Source: Acinetobacter sp. NIPH 298
GTDB taxonomy: Bacteria; Pseudomonadota; Gammaproteobacteria; Pseudomonadales; Moraxellaceae
Reading direction: 5' to 3'
DNA: 64,000 bases
Assembly (NCBI RefSeq): GCF_000369505.1
Contig: NZ_KB850055.1
Span: forward strand, 1,364,001-1,428,000
The translations under genes were made by a program, and so were the position numbers. The notes beneath the pieces were generated by a model that did not search any database, was not told the DNA's origin, and saw only the letters and a program-made list of their open reading frames with translations. Of this stretch, positions 52,122-62,940 are shown one piece after another (position 1 is the first letter of the stretch; each line of letters opens with the position of its first letter).

Positions 52122-54788
52122 ATGATCAATACTTCTCCATTGTTGAACTACGTCACCAGTCATCATGATATTCAAGCCATTAATCAATGGCGAAAAGATG
52201 TAGAAAAACAATTACAAGAGAGTTATGAAAATGGTCAATCTATTCGTGACGTTATTAAAGCCCGTTCTAACTCGATTGATGAAGCACTGATATTTCTATG
52301 GAATCATGCCGGTCTTGATCAAACTGAATTAGGTTTATTTGCTGTCGGTGGTTATGGCCGTCGTGAAATGCTGCCTTATTCAGACACTGACATTATGATC
52401 TTGTCAGACGATGAATTCAGTGAAGAACAAGAAAAGCTAATTTCTACTTTTATTTCATCGCTTTGGGATGTCGGTAATTTCAAACCGGGCATCAGCGTTC
52501 GTACGATTCAAAACTGTGTAGAACAAGCAACCAATGATTTAACCGTAGCAACTACGCTGATCGAAGCCCGTTTGATTACTGGAAATGAACAACTGGCAAA
52601 ATGGCCACGTCGTATTGTTGCGCAAACATGGACAGATCAAACCTTCTATGATGCCAAAATGGCAGAGCAAGCCAAACGCTATGCTCAACATAACAATACT
52701 GAGAGTAATTTAGAGCCAGATATCAAAAATGCACCGGGTGGTATCCGTGATATCAATCAAATTGGTTGGATTGCAAAACGCCACTTTCGTGTCAACCGTA
52801 TCTACGACCTCGTTCATTTAGGTTTTATTACTGAATTTGAATTGGGTGTATTAGAAGAAGCTGAAAGCTTCTTATGGGAAATTCGCAACCATCTACACCG
52901 TTTAGCAAAGCGTGATGAAAACCGCTTGTTGTTTGATCACCAGCGTGAAATAGCTGCAAAATTTGGCTACGTTCGTAAAGAAGGTCAGTCGGTAAATTTT
53001 GGCGTTGAACAGTTTATGAAGCGTTATTATCGTACTGCGCAACAGGTTTCCACGCTAAGTGAAATGCTACTGGCTTATTTCAACGAGTCCGTCATTACCC
53101 CTCGCCTGACTGAATATGACCGTCAAATTATAGAAATCAATGAACGTTTTAAAATCGTAGATGGCAAACTTGCAGTTCAACATCATAAAGTTTTTTCCGA
53201 AACACCAAGCGCGATTTTAGAACTATTCTATTTACTGGCAAATCGCCCAGAAATCACAGGCATACGTGCTCGTACGTTAAGACTACTGGTGCTTGCAGCG
53301 AAACGAATTGATCAGCGTTTTAGAGATGATCCTGAACACCAAGCGCTCTTTATGTCGATTATTCGTTCACCCAATCGACTGTACGAAACAATGGTGTCAA
53401 TGAAACGTTACGGCGTTTTAGGCAATTACATCCCCGCTTTTGGGCAGATTACGGGATTGATGCAATACGACCTGTTCCACATCTATACAGTAGATGCACA
53501 TACGTTATTATTGCTTCGCAATTTAAGCCGTTTTAAAGAGCCAGAATTCGCCAAAGATTTCCCTGTTGTCAGTTCAGTTTTCCAACGAATTTCTAGGCAT
53601 GATATTGTCTACTTAGCGGCAATTTTTCATGATATTGCCAAAGGTCGTGGTGGTGACCACAGTGAGTTGGGTGCAATTGATGCAATTAAGTTCTGCCGAA
53701 CACATGGCTTTACTGAGCGTGAATGCAAACTGGTTGCATGGTTGATCAACAACCACCTACTCATGTCTCTCACCGCACAGAAAAAAGATATTTCCGATCC
53801 TGACGAAGTAAAGGAATTTGCTGAAAAAGTCGGTGATATGGAGCATTTAGATTATCTCTATACACTGACTGTTGCTGATATTAATGCGACCAATCCAAAC
53901 TTATGGAACACTTGGCGCGCCTCTCTGATGCGTCAACTTTATACCTATTCGCGTGATGTGGTACGTTCTGGTTTAGGACGCCCAGTTGATTATCAAATGC
54001 TGATTGAAGACACCAAATTTGCTGCCAGCGAATTGCTCGTCAATGATTTTTCATTGGCTGAAGTTGAGAAAGTCTGGCAAGAACTTGGCGATGACTATTT
54101 TGTCAAAGAGTCAGCAAACGAAATTGCATGGCATACACAGGCGATTTTACAGCACGGTGACAATCCTGAACCTTTGGTGCTTTTACGCGCGCATCGTAAT
54201 GCGGCTGAAGATGCAGTTCAACTCTTTATTTATACACGAGATAGACCTAATCTATTTGCGACAACTGTTGCAGTATTGGACCGTATGAATCTTGATGTTC
54301 AAGATGCAAAAATTATCACAGCAAGTACAGCCTTTAGTTTAGATACTTATTTGGTTTTGGATCGTTTTGGTACTTTACTCACCGATCCTGAGCGTGAACA
54401 CAAAGTAAAAACGGCATTGGTTGAAGCGCTTAATCATTCAGACCAATACCCGGGCATTATGCAACGCCGTATACCACGTCATTTACGCCATTTTGATATA
54501 CAAAATACGGTTGATATTGTACTTAACCCAACCTTACAACAACACATGGTCGAGATATCAACACTTGACCAACCGGGTTTACTTGCACGTATCGGCGGGC
54601 TATTTATGCTGCAAGGTTTAGACATTCATTCTGCTAAAATTGCGACACTGGGCGAACGTGCCGAAGATATTTTCTTTGTCACCAAGAAAAATGGTGTGTT
54701 GCTAACAGATGAAGAAGTGAAAGCGTTTGCGGAAATGCTCAAAGCAGCTTTGGACGAAGCATCAAATCAGATCTGCAACCCAACTTAA
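52122..54788 (+). CDS. glnD: PII uridylyltransferase/uridylyl-removing enzyme
   Basis: Nitrogen sensor that modifies the PII protein. The 888-residue protein has the nucleotidyltransferase motif [15 protein letters not shown] (76-90), a central HD domain ([14 protein letters not shown]) for deuridylylation and two C-terminal ACT domains ([13 protein letters not shown] and [12 protein letters not shown] regions). The length is normal. dapC follows, as in pseudomonads. Confidence 0.97.
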   Translation: MINTSPLLNYVTSHHDIQAINQWRKDVEKQLQESYENGQSIRDVIKARSNSIDEALIFLWNHAGLDQTELGLFAVGGYGRREMLPYSDTDIMILSDDEFSEEQEKLISTFISSLWDVGNFKPGISVRTIQNCVEQATNDLTVATTLIEARLITGNEQLAKWPRRIVAQTWTDQTFYDAKMAEQAKRYAQHNNTESNLEPDIKNAPGGIRDINQIGWIAKRHFRVNRIYDLVHLGFITEFELGVLEEAESFLWEIRNHLHRLAKRDENRLLFDHQREIAAKFGYVRKEGQSVNFGVEQFMKRYYRTAQQVSTLSEMLLAYFNESVITPRLTEYDRQIIEINERFKIVDGKLAVQHHKVFSETPSAILELFYLLANRPEITGIRARTLRLLVLAAKRIDQRFRDDPEHQALFMSIIRSPNRLYETMVSMKRYGVLGNYIPAFGQITGLMQYDLFHIYTVDAHTLLLLRNLSRFKEPEFAKDFPVVSSVFQRISRHDIVYLAAIFHDIAKGRGGDHSELGAIDAIKFCRTHGFTERECKLVAWLINNHLLMSLTAQKKDISDPDEVKEFAEKVGDMEHLDYLYTLTVADINATNPNLWNTWRASLMRQLYTYSRDVVRSGLGRPVDYQMLIEDTKFAASELLVNDFSLAEVEKVWQELGDDYFVKESANEIAWHTQAILQHGDNPEPLVLLRAHRNAAEDAVQLFIYTRDRPNLFATTVAVLDRMNLDVQDAKIITASTAFSLDTYLVLDRFGTLLTDPEREHKVKTALVEALNHSDQYPGIMQRRIPRHLRHFDIQNTVDIVLNPTLQQHMVEISTLDQPGLLARIGGLFMLQGLDIHSAKIATLGERAEDIFFVTKKNGVLLTDEEVKAFAEMLKAALDEASNQICNPT

Positions 54789-54810
54789 TTTTTAATTTCC
54801 ATCAATAATT

Positions 54811-54829
54811 GGGCGTATTCGATACGCCC
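54811..54829. repeat. Hairpin between glnD and dapC
   Basis: Perfect 8-bp stem GGGCGTAT / ATACGCCC with a 3-nt loop, 20 bases after glnD and just before dapC. No T tract follows, so it may attenuate or stabilise the transcript and not end it. Confidence 0.55.
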
Positions 54830-54850
54830 CTACATGTGGTAACTGTTTAA

Positions 54851-56020
54851 ATGAACTCAAGCTTGTCATTATTGCATCCCTATCCTTTTGAGAAGTTAAC
54901 GCAACTTTTTAAAGATGTGCAACCTGCCAATTTACCGTTGATTCCACTCTCAATCGGTGAGCCTAAACACCCTGCTCCTGAGTTTGTTAAACAAGCGATT
55001 ATTGATAATTTTTCACATTTATCGACTTACCCAAATAGTAAGGGCTTACCTGAACTGCGCCAAAGTATCGCGCAGTGGCTGACTCGACGTTTTAAATTGA
55101 ATCAAATCAGTGCGGAAGATCATATCCTGCCAGTTTCAGGCACACGTGAAGGCATCTTCTCTTTTGTTCAAGCATTGATTAAACGTGAAGATGCTCCCTA
55201 TATCGTGATGCCAAATCCTTTTTATCAAATTTATGAAGGCGCAGCGTTACTATCTGGTGCAAAGCCTTATTTTATCAATTGCACTGAAGAAAATGGATAT
55301 TTGGGTGATTTTGATGCTGTACCTGCCGAAGTGTGGCAAAAAACAGCATTATTATTTGTCTGCACACCGGGCAACCCGACAGGTGCTGTACTGTCTAAAC
55401 AACAATTTAAAAAGTTGATTGCACTTTCAGATCAATACGATTTTGTGATTGCATCTGATGAATGTTATTCAGAACTTTGGTTTGATCAAGCACCGATTGG
55501 TTTGCTAGAAGTTTGTGCGGAAATGGGACGGGATGATTATAAAAACTGTATCGTGTTTCATTCACTCTCGAAACGCTCAAACTTACCGGGCATGCGCTCA
55601 GGCTTTGTTGCAGGTGATGCCGCATTACTCAAACCTTATTTGCAATACCGTACTTATCACGGTGCCGCGATGCCAGTACAGAATCAATTGGCTTCAATTG
55701 CGGCATGGAATGATGAAGCACATGTTGAAGAAAATCGTCAACAATACCGTGCCAAATTTGATTTATTCCAATCTGAATTGGGTCATTTATTGCCATTAAA
55801 AAAACCTGATGCAGGTTTCTACTATTGGCTAAAAGTTGATAATGATGAAACTTTTGCCAAATTGCTGATGGAAAAAGCGCACATCAAAGTTCTACCGGGT
55901 CGTTACTTATCTCGTGATACCGAACAAGGCAATCCGGGCGAAGGTCATGTTCGAATGGCGTTGGTTGCCGATTTAGCACAATGTGAAGAAGTGGTTAAAC
56001 GTTTGAAAGCGATACTTTAA
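54851..56020 (+). CDS. dapC: N-succinyldiaminopimelate aminotransferase
   Basis: PLP-dependent class I aminotransferase (389 residues) placed after glnD, where DapC is found in Pseudomonas; it acts in lysine and peptidoglycan precursor synthesis. The PLP Lys lies in SLSKRSNLPGMRSGF, with CTPGNPTGAV and ASDECYSEL cofactor contacts. Substrate assignment relies on position and family resemblance. Confidence 0.92.
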   Translation: MNSSLSLLHPYPFEKLTQLFKDVQPANLPLIPLSIGEPKHPAPEFVKQAIIDNFSHLSTYPNSKGLPELRQSIAQWLTRRFKLNQISAEDHILPVSGTREGIFSFVQALIKREDAPYIVMPNPFYQIYEGAALLSGAKPYFINCTEENGYLGDFDAVPAEVWQKTALLFVCTPGNPTGAVLSKQQFKKLIALSDQYDFVIASDECYSELWFDQAPIGLLEVCAEMGRDDYKNCIVFHSLSKRSNLPGMRSGFVAGDAALLKPYLQYRTYHGAAMPVQNQLASIAAWNDEAHVEENRQQYRAKFDLFQSELGHLLPLKKPDAGFYYWLKVDNDETFAKLLMEKAHIKVLPGRYLSRDTEQGNPGEGHVRMALVADLAQCEEVVKRLKAIL

Positions 56021-56073
56021 TTCACACCACGAGGGGAATCCATAAACCAATTATGGATTCCAATTCTCGATAT

Positions 56074-56691
56074 TTAAAGCTGCCCGACCACCAAAATTAA
56101 AGCAATCATCACCATTAGCCCACCTGAAATACGACTAACAATTTTTACAGCGGTAGGACGAGTTCTCAACAATCTTTTAGCTGTCACACCAACCAACATA
56201 TACACCACCGTACAACTCAATAAATGAATCATACCCAATAACACAATTTGCACAGTTGGAGAAAATGCCATTTTTGGATGAATAAAGGGTGGCAATAATG
56301 CAAAAAATAGAAGTAACACTTTTGGATTTAAACCACTAATACCGATGCCTTTAATCAACCATGCTTTTGCACTTAGTAATGATCGACTTTGCCCATCAGC
56401 ATGCGAGATAGCTGCAGGCTTTATTAACAAATTAATTCCCATCCATAGTAAATAACAAGCGCCTATTATCGTCATCGAAGTCAATAAAATCGGAAAATGG
56501 TTTAAAAGTGAACCCACTCCTGCAGCAACACATAAAATTGCAATCAAATGTCCCAAGATTAAACCAGTGATCGCAGTACTTATAAACTTTCCCTCGATAC
56601 CTGCTAAAATAGCATAAGCCCAATCTGCACCTGGTGTGAGTACAAATAAGATTGAAACGCTCCAGAAAGCTAAAATTACATTAAATTCCAT
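56074..56691 (-). CDS. LysE family amino acid exporter
   Basis: 205-residue membrane protein with six predicted helices of the LysE/RhtB type (TPGADWAYAILAG near the N-terminus and KGIGISGLNPKVLLLFFALLP in the middle, read as GLNPKVLLLFFALLP). It probably exports an amino acid or analogue; the substrate is unknown. It is divergent from an Lrp/AsnC regulator, the common arrangement for LysE control. Confidence 0.88.
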   Translation of the reverse strand: MEFNVILAFWSVSILFVLTPGADWAYAILAGIEGKFISTAITGLILGHLIAILCVAAGVGSLLNHFPILLTSMTIIGACYLLWMGINLLIKPAAISHADGQSRSLLSAKAWLIKGIGISGLNPKVLLLFFALLPPFIHPKMAFSPTVQIVLLGMIHLLSCTVVYMLVGVTAKRLLRTRPTAVKIVSRISGGLMVMIALILVVGQL

Positions 56692-56844
56692 TGCTCTGCC
56701 CTACACACTCAATAACGTGTCTATTTTGAGTGCTTTATCTTTAAACCAAATGGTAAATATCACTTAGAGATAATAGGCTTTTGCAATTAAAATGTTATTC
56801 TAAATACTTCTATATATCTAAAATTAAGAGGTAGTTTCTTCCAA

Positions 56845-57297
56845 ATGGATCACATTGATAAGAAAATTATTGCTGAACTACAAACAAATGGACGACTATC
56901 TATCACTGAATTAGCAGAAAGAGTAGGTTTAAGTCTGTCTCCATGCCACCGTCGTGTCAAAGCTTTAGAAGAGTCAGGAATTATCAAAGGCTATCATGCA
57001 GATCTAGAAGCATCAAAAATTGGTCTCAACTTTTCAGCTATTATTTTTGTGACCTTAAAAGATGGAGACAAAAAGGCATTATCTAGTTTCGAAGAAAAAG
57101 TGAGTGAAATTGCAAATGTGACACAAGCACAACGCCTATTTGGAAATCCAGACTATCTGCTACATGTCGTCACTAAGGATCTAACAAGTTTTCAAAAGTT
57201 GTATGACGATAGCTTATCCGCCCTACCAAATGTACAGCGCCTTACCTCCACTATTGTCATGAAGAACGTTGTCTTTAATCGATTATTGCCTCTTTAA
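56845..57297 (+). CDS. Lrp/AsnC family regulator
   Basis: 150-residue regulator with an N-terminal winged helix-turn-helix (LSITELAERVGLSLSPCHRRV, residues 19-39, core ERVGLSLSPCHRR) and a C-terminal RAM/ligand domain (about 65-140). It is divergent from the LysE exporter, so it likely controls it in response to an amino acid. The intergenic stretch of about 150 bases should hold both promoters. Confidence 0.92.
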   Translation: MDHIDKKIIAELQTNGRLSITELAERVGLSLSPCHRRVKALEESGIIKGYHADLEASKIGLNFSAIIFVTLKDGDKKALSSFEEKVSEIANVTQAQRLFGNPDYLLHVVTKDLTSFQKLYDDSLSALPNVQRLTSTIVMKNVVFNRLLPL

Positions 57298-57436
57298 GTA
57301 AAAATCAGATAAATCTCACCTAAATATAGTAAAGATACGGTTTATTTTTCATGTTCAAGTCTCTAATCGAACTCTTGACCATCTGTTGAAATCTTCGTCT
57401 ATACTTAGCCATCGATATTTGGTGAACGATGGAAAA

Positions 57437-58624
57437 ATGGTTTCTCAAACTCCTCAGAAAATAAATAAAAAAATTTGGTTTATTTTAGCAATCGTGATCG
57501 TACTGGTGATTATTCTAATCATCGTTCGGCAAATAGGAATTGCTAAAAAGCCAACGGACACAGACAAGAAAAAAGCAGAATCAACTGAACAAAAAGCTGC
57601 CCTTACGGTTACAGTCGTTCAACCCGAACAGCAAAATTGGAAACAAATCTTTACTGCCAACGGAAACGTTGCCGCATGGCAAGAAGTCGTGATTGGTAGC
57701 GAACTATCAGGTCAACGTCTCACTAAAGTAAACGCCAATGTAGGTGATGAAGTTAAGCGCGGACAAGTTCTCGCAGAAATAAATAGCGACACCATTCGCG
57801 CTGACTTAGCCGCCGCAAAAGCCAATTATGCAGAAGCTCAAGCAGTACTTAATGATGCCATCACCAATCACAAACGTATCCAACAACTCAAAAATACTGG
57901 GGCAATTTCCGCTCAAGAATCCACGCAATATCAAACCTCTCAAGCAACTGCGCAGGCTCGTTTAGATGCTGCAAAAGCACAAATTGAAAGCCATCAATTA
58001 CGTTTAGCACAAACCAAAGTGATTGCACCTGACAGTGGGGTTATCTCTGCACGAAGTGCCACAGTGGGTTCATTAGCACAAACAGGCCAAGAGTTATTTC
58101 GTTTGATTCGAGATCACCGCTTAGAATGGCGTGCAGAAGTCACCACAACTGACCTATATAAATTAAAACAAGGCATGACTGCTCGCATCTTTTCACCTGA
58201 CCCAACTCAACCTGCAATCACAGGAAAAGTTCGAATGATTGCACCTGTGATTGACCCGCAAACACGTTATGGTCTGGTCTATGTTGATTTACCAACAACC
58301 CAAGCCGTTCGCATGGGAATGTTTGTCAAAGGTGAATTTGATCTAGGCGAAAAATCAGCCATAACCATTCCGCAAACCGCATTGTTATTACGTGATGGTT
58401 TTGCGTATGTATTTATCCTTGACAATGACAATCGTGTAACCCAACAAAAAGTCACTGTGGGACGACGTTTAGGCAATCGTGTGGAAATTATAGGCTTAGC
58501 AGCGAATGTAAAAGTGGTTTCTTCTGGGACTGGGTTTTTAACGGATGGAGATCTCGTACATGTCGCCAAAGCTATCCCCGACACGCCGCTTAGCAAACAG
58601 CTTGTGACCACACAGGAGCATTAA
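57437..58624 (+). CDS. RND efflux periplasmic adaptor
   Basis: Membrane-fusion protein of about 395 residues. One N-terminal transmembrane anchor (about 12-30), then a biotinyl-lipoyl half (VKRGQVLAEINSDTIR), a coiled-coil hairpin (about 110-180), the second half with IAPDSGVISA and a beta-barrel C-terminus. It pairs with the pump encoded two bases downstream. The ATG at 57437 is chosen because the anchor begins shortly after it; a TTG farther upstream is unlikely. No lipobox, so it is membrane-anchored and not a lipoprotein. Confidence 0.9.
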   Translation: MVSQTPQKINKKIWFILAIVIVLVIILIIVRQIGIAKKPTDTDKKKAESTEQKAALTVTVVQPEQQNWKQIFTANGNVAAWQEVVIGSELSGQRLTKVNANVGDEVKRGQVLAEINSDTIRADLAAAKANYAEAQAVLNDAITNHKRIQQLKNTGAISAQESTQYQTSQATAQARLDAAKAQIESHQLRLAQTKVIAPDSGVISARSATVGSLAQTGQELFRLIRDHRLEWRAEVTTTDLYKLKQGMTARIFSPDPTQPAITGKVRMIAPVIDPQTRYGLVYVDLPTTQAVRMGMFVKGEFDLGEKSAITIPQTALLLRDGFAYVFILDNDNRVTQQKVTVGRRLGNRVEIIGLAANVKVVSSGTGFLTDGDLVHVAKAIPDTPLSKQLVTTQEH

Positions 58625-58625
58625 A

Positions 58626-61600
58626 ATGAATGTTTCCGCTTGGTCCATCCGCAACCCAATTCCAAGTATTCTATTATTCATTATGCTTGGCTTGGCAGGT
58701 CTGTTATGTTTTCATTGGATGAAAATCCAGCAATTCCCAGATATCGAATTGCCAATGGTGACGGTGACAGCCGCCTTGCCGGGGGCAGCACCACCTCAAC
58801 TTGAAACTGAAGTCGCCCGTAAAATAGAAAACTCGATTGCAACTTTACAAGGTTTAAGAAATCAATATACCAATATTCAAGATGGTGTAGTGAGCGTTAC
58901 CGCAGAGTTCGAATTGGAGAAACCGCTTCAAGAAGCTGTGGATGATGTTCGCAATGCAGTGTCACAGGTTCGCTCAGACTTACCAGCTGATTTAAGAGAT
59001 CCAATTGTCAGCAAAATCAATCTGTCTGGTTCTCCGATCTTAACTTATGCGATTCAATCACCCAAAATGGATGAAGAAGCACTGTCATGGTTTGTTGACT
59101 ATGATATTGCTCGCGCTATGCTTCAAGTCAAAGGTGTCGGTGCAGTATCTCGTGTCGGTGGCGTCACACGTCAAGTTGATGTCGAACTCGACCCTGAAAA
59201 ACTATTGGCACTCAATGCAACGGCGACAGACATTACCCGACAGCTTCGCTTGATCCAACAAGATGCTTCAGGTGGCGAAACCAAAATTGGCGGTAGTGAA
59301 CAATCTATTCGTACCATTGCCACCGTAAAAACAGCGGCTGAAATTGGTGCAATGAATATCGCATTGAGTGATGGTCGGCATATCCGCCTAGATCAAGTCG
59401 CAACAATCAGTGATGGAATAGCCGAGCGACGTTCTGCTGCTCTTTTAAATGGACAACCTGTTATTGGATTTGAAATCACCCGTAGTAAAGGCGCGAGTGA
59501 AGTTGATGTTGAAAAAGGCGTCATCATTGCTTTGGATAAACTCAAAGCTGCTCATCCTGACATTGAAATTACTGAAGCATTTAACTTTGTTAAACCCGTT
59601 GAAGATAATTATAAAGGTTCAATGTCTCTGCTATATGAAGGTGCAATTTTAGCGGTACTTGTGGTCTGGTTATTTCTACGGGATTGGCGTGCAACCATCA
59701 TTGCTGCAACAGCTCTACCCCTCTCTATTTTACCCGCCATCATTGGCATGTATTACCTTGGTTTCACTCTCAATATCGTGACGCTACTCGCTATGTCTTT
59801 GGTGGTAGGGATATTGGTGGATGATGCGATTGTCGAAATTGAGAATATTATTCGGCATTTGAGGATGGGGAAAACCCCTTATGAAGCAGCCATGGAGGCT
59901 GCGGATGAAATTGGGCTTGCAGTTATCGCGACAACTTTTACCTTAATCGCCGTGTTTTTACCGACCGCATTTATGAGTGGCATCGCAGGTAAGTTCTTCG
60001 TTCAGTTTGGATGGACGGCATCCCTCGCAATTTTTGCCTCACTTTTGGTTGCGCGTTTACTTACCCCGATGATGGCAGCTTATATTCTTAAACCATGGAT
60101 TGGAAAAATAGACCATCCATTGCCGACCTCATCGATAGAAGATCAAGGTCAAAGAGGTTTGGCCAAAGATCGTGAAAATGATGGTCGCGTCATGCGTGTG
60201 TATATGCGTTTAGTGACTTGGTGTTTAAACCATCGTTGGGTCACGCTATTTGGTGCGATTGCTTTTTTTATTGGCTCGCTCATGCTCATTCCATTACTGC
60301 CAACAGGTTTCGTACCTCCGCCCGATACAGGACAAACCCAAGTTCGCGTGGAATTAACACCGGGTTCACAATTTTCGGAAACTTTAAAAACAGCAGAATA
60401 CGCTCGCAACCTGATTAAAGACCATCCAGAAGTCAAAAGTGTCTATACCACTATTGGCGGTGGTGCAGCAGGTACAGATCCATTTGCTGGCGGCGCTTCC
60501 AGCGAACCTCGCAAAGCAACACTGACCATTCAAACCACCGAACGCTCTGATCGATCTGCGAGTTTGCAACAAATTGAAGATGAGATCAGACAACGTTTAG
60601 CCCCACTCCCAGGCGCAAGGATACAAGTGGGTATCGCTGGAAACAACAGTCAATATCAACTGGCACTTTCTGGTGATGATCCAGAAGCATTGATGGCGAC
60701 TGCTCGTAAACTAGAGCGTGAATTACGAACCATTCCCAACATAGGTAGTGTGAGTTCAAGCGCCGCGCTGATTCGTCCTGAACTGGTTGTTCGCCCTGAC
60801 TTTGCTAAAGCAGCAGATCTTGGTATCACCAGTTATGATATTGCTGAAACACTAAGAATCGCGACCGCTGGCGACTTTGACCAGAACTTGGCAAAGTTGA
60901 ATCTATCACAACGCCAAATACCGATTGTGATTAAACTTCCGTTGTCGGCACGTCAAGATGAAGCGCTCATTAAACGCCTTATCATCAAAGGAAACAAAGG
61001 CCCAGTCATGTTAGGTAGCATCGCTGATGTCAATATTGAAAGTGGGCCTTCACAGATCGACCGATTCAATCGTATGCGTAATATCAACCTGAATATTGAG
61101 CTCAACAATCAACCTTTAGGTGACGTGACCGCACAAGTTGATCAATTGCCGACCATGAAAAACTTACCGCCAAGCGTAACACGTACCAATATCGGCGATG
61201 CTGAGGTGATGCAAGAACTATTTTCAAGTTTCGGTTTAGCGATGCTCACAGGTGTACTGTGTATTTATGTGGTGCTGGTGCTTTTATTCAAAGATTTCTT
61301 ACAACCAATTACCATCTTAGTGGCATTACCTTTATCACTGGGTGGTGCATTTGTGTTGTTACTCTTGGCTAAAAGCAGTTTCTCTATGCCAAGTTTAATT
61401 GGCTTGATTATGCTGATGGGGATTGCGAGTAAGAACTCAATTCTCTTAGTCGATTACGCGATTATTGCGCGCAATGAAAAAGGCTACTCTCGTTTTAATG
61501 CCTTGTTGGATGCATGTCATAAACGTGCGCGTCCGATTATCATGACAACATTGGCAATGGGCGCAGGTATGTTACCGATTGCATTGGGGATTGGCACAGA

Positions 61601-61769
61601 CCCGAGTTTCCGCTCGCCAATGGCGATTTCAGTGATTGGAGGTCTGATTACCAGTACCTTCTTGTCACTACTGGTCATTCCTGTGGTGTATACCTTTATT
61701 GATGATATTAACCGCAAGCTACATAGCTTTAGGAAAGAAAAACCAACAATAGTCGAATCAACACACTAA
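58626..61769 (+). CDS. RND efflux transporter permease
   Basis: 1047-residue resistance-nodulation-division pump. The topology is clear: one helix at residues 11-30, a periplasmic porter domain, helices from about 335 to 490, a second periplasmic loop and the remaining helices to 1025. Proton-relay Asp residues appear in VGILVDDAIVEIEN. It resembles the HAE1 multidrug group. AGGAG precedes the ATG. No outer-membrane channel gene is adjacent, so it must use a TolC-type protein encoded elsewhere. Substrate unknown. Confidence 0.93.
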   Translation: MNVSAWSIRNPIPSILLFIMLGLAGLLCFHWMKIQQFPDIELPMVTVTAALPGAAPPQLETEVARKIENSIATLQGLRNQYTNIQDGVVSVTAEFELEKPLQEAVDDVRNAVSQVRSDLPADLRDPIVSKINLSGSPILTYAIQSPKMDEEALSWFVDYDIARAMLQVKGVGAVSRVGGVTRQVDVELDPEKLLALNATATDITRQLRLIQQDASGGETKIGGSEQSIRTIATVKTAAEIGAMNIALSDGRHIRLDQVATISDGIAERRSAALLNGQPVIGFEITRSKGASEVDVEKGVIIALDKLKAAHPDIEITEAFNFVKPVEDNYKGSMSLLYEGAILAVLVVWLFLRDWRATIIAATALPLSILPAIIGMYYLGFTLNIVTLLAMSLVVGILVDDAIVEIENIIRHLRMGKTPYEAAMEAADEIGLAVIATTFTLIAVFLPTAFMSGIAGKFFVQFGWTASLAIFASLLVARLLTPMMAAYILKPWIGKIDHPLPTSSIEDQGQRGLAKDRENDGRVMRVYMRLVTWCLNHRWVTLFGAIAFFIGSLMLIPLLPTGFVPPPDTGQTQVRVELTPGSQFSETLKTAEYARNLIKDHPEVKSVYTTIGGGAAGTDPFAGGASSEPRKATLTIQTTERSDRSASLQQIEDEIRQRLAPLPGARIQVGIAGNNSQYQLALSGDDPEALMATARKLERELRTIPNIGSVSSSAALIRPELVVRPDFAKAADLGITSYDIAETLRIATAGDFDQNLAKLNLSQRQIPIVIKLPLSARQDEALIKRLIIKGNKGPVMLGSIADVNIESGPSQIDRFNRMRNINLNIELNNQPLGDVTAQVDQLPTMKNLPPSVTRTNIGDAEVMQELFSSFGLAMLTGVLCIYVVLVLLFKDFLQPITILVALPLSLGGAFVLLLLAKSSFSMPSLIGLIMLMGIASKNSILLVDYAIIARNEKGYSRFNALLDACHKRARPIIMTTLAMGAGMLPIALGIGTDPSFRSPMAISVIGGLITSTFLSLLVIPVVYTFIDDINRKLHSFRKEKPTIVESTH

Positions 61770-61772
61770 TGC

Positions 61773-61800
61773 AAAAAGACGGTCAAATGACCGTCTTTTT
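61773..61800. terminator. Bidirectional terminator
   Basis: Stem AAAAAGACGGTC / GACCGTCTTTTT with a 4-nt loop, T run on both strands; it ends the RND operon and the convergent glutathione peroxidase gene. Confidence 0.92.
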
Positions 61801-61811
61801 TATCTCTATTT

Positions 61812-62300
61812 TTACTTCTTAGCTAAAGCTTTCTCAATATCGGCTTCCAAAGCTTCTGGTTTTGTCGTTGGTGCATAACGCCCTAAGACCTCACCATTAC
61901 GCCCAACCAAAAATTTGGTGAAATTCCACTTAATATTACGACTCCCCAAAATACCTTTGGCTTCTCGTGTTAAAAAACGAAAAATCACATGTGCTTCAGG
62001 TCCTTTTACATCAACCTTTGCGAACATCGGAAAATCTACACCATAGTTGCGTTGGCAAAATGTCCCAATCTCCTTATTGGTACCTGGATCTTGTCCGCCA
62101 AACTGATTGCATGGAAAACCTAAAACTTCTAAGCCTTGAGATTTATATTTTTCATAAAGTTTCTCAAGCCCCGCAAATTGTGGGGTAAAGCCACACTTAC
62201 TTGCTGTATTTACAATCAGCATGACCTTGCCTTTATAATCAGCGAGCGCTTTTATATCTCCCTCTAACAACTCAGCTTCAAACTGATAAATATTACTCAT
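61812..62300 (-). CDS. Glutathione/thioredoxin peroxidase
   Basis: 162-residue peroxidase of the GPX family. The catalytic Cys lies in [12 protein letters not shown] (about residues 31-42), the Gln-Phe in [11 protein letters not shown] and the Trp-Asn in IKWNFTKF, so the tetrad is complete. The catalytic residue is Cys, not selenocysteine, and many such enzymes use thioredoxin. It overlaps msrB by four bases; together they form an oxidative-damage repair pair. Confidence 0.93.
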   Translation of the reverse strand: MSNIYQFEAELLEGDIKALADYKGKVMLIVNTASKCGFTPQFAGLEKLYEKYKSQGLEVLGFPCNQFGGQDPGTNKEIGTFCQRNYGVDFPMFAKVDVKGPEAHVIFRFLTREAKGILGSRNIKWNFTKFLVGRNGEVLGRYAPTTKPEALEADIEKALAKK

Positions 62301-62716
62301 GGATAAGTTTCCTCGTCATTCTTTTCTTGTGTTTTAAGTTGTAATGATGCCGAATTTACGCAATAACGTAGACCAGTCGGTTGTGGGCCATCCTCAAAAA
62401 CATGCCCTAAATGTGCGTCGCAATCATGGCAGACTATTTCTGTTCTGACCATACCATGAGACAAATCTTCGTGTTCTTCTACTGCAACGCTATCAATTGG
62501 TCGATAGAAACTAGGCCAACCACATCCACTGTCAAATTTTGTTTCAGAAGAAAATAATTCAGCGCCACAACAACGACATACATACACCCCATGTTGCTTA
62601 TTATTCCAATATTGACCTGTAAAAGCAGGCTCTGTACCTTTCTTACGGGTAATACGGTATTCTTCTGGCGATAGCTCTCTTTGCCATTCACGGTCAGTTT
62701 TATTGACTTTTCCCAT
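62297..62716 (-). CDS. msrB: Peptide-methionine (R)-S-oxide reductase
   Basis: MsrB (139 residues) repairs oxidised methionine in proteins. Zinc-binding Cys pairs are visible as CRCCG and [10 protein letters not shown], and the catalytic Cys in RYCVNSASL. The start at 62716 has the family N-terminal pattern. It overlaps the glutathione peroxidase gene (ATGA), consistent with co-regulation under oxidative stress. Confidence 0.95.
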   Translation of the reverse strand: MGKVNKTDREWQRELSPEEYRITRKKGTEPAFTGQYWNNKQHGVYVCRCCGAELFSSETKFDSGCGWPSFYRPIDSVAVEEHEDLSHGMVRTEIVCHDCDAHLGHVFEDGPQPTGLRYCVNSASLQLKTQEKNDEETYP

Positions 62717-62940
62717 GACATATTCCTTCTTATTTCACTATTTAAAATAGAATAATCCTATATTTACGTCATTCATTATAAAATTTCTAGTCTTAACGAA
62801 ATAAGTTACAAAACACCCATAATTAGAAAGCAAAAAGAGAGCAAATTAACAAAATTAAGTGAGCATTTTTATTTCACATGTGCTTTCAAGCAAGCAAAAA
62901 CAATGTTAATCTTAGTTCTATTCTTGCTTGAGATTAAAAA

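Noticed and set aside
57437..61769. A complete tripartite efflux operon with an outer-membrane channel
   Set aside because: Only the adaptor and pump are present; the downstream gene is a glutathione peroxidase on the other strand.
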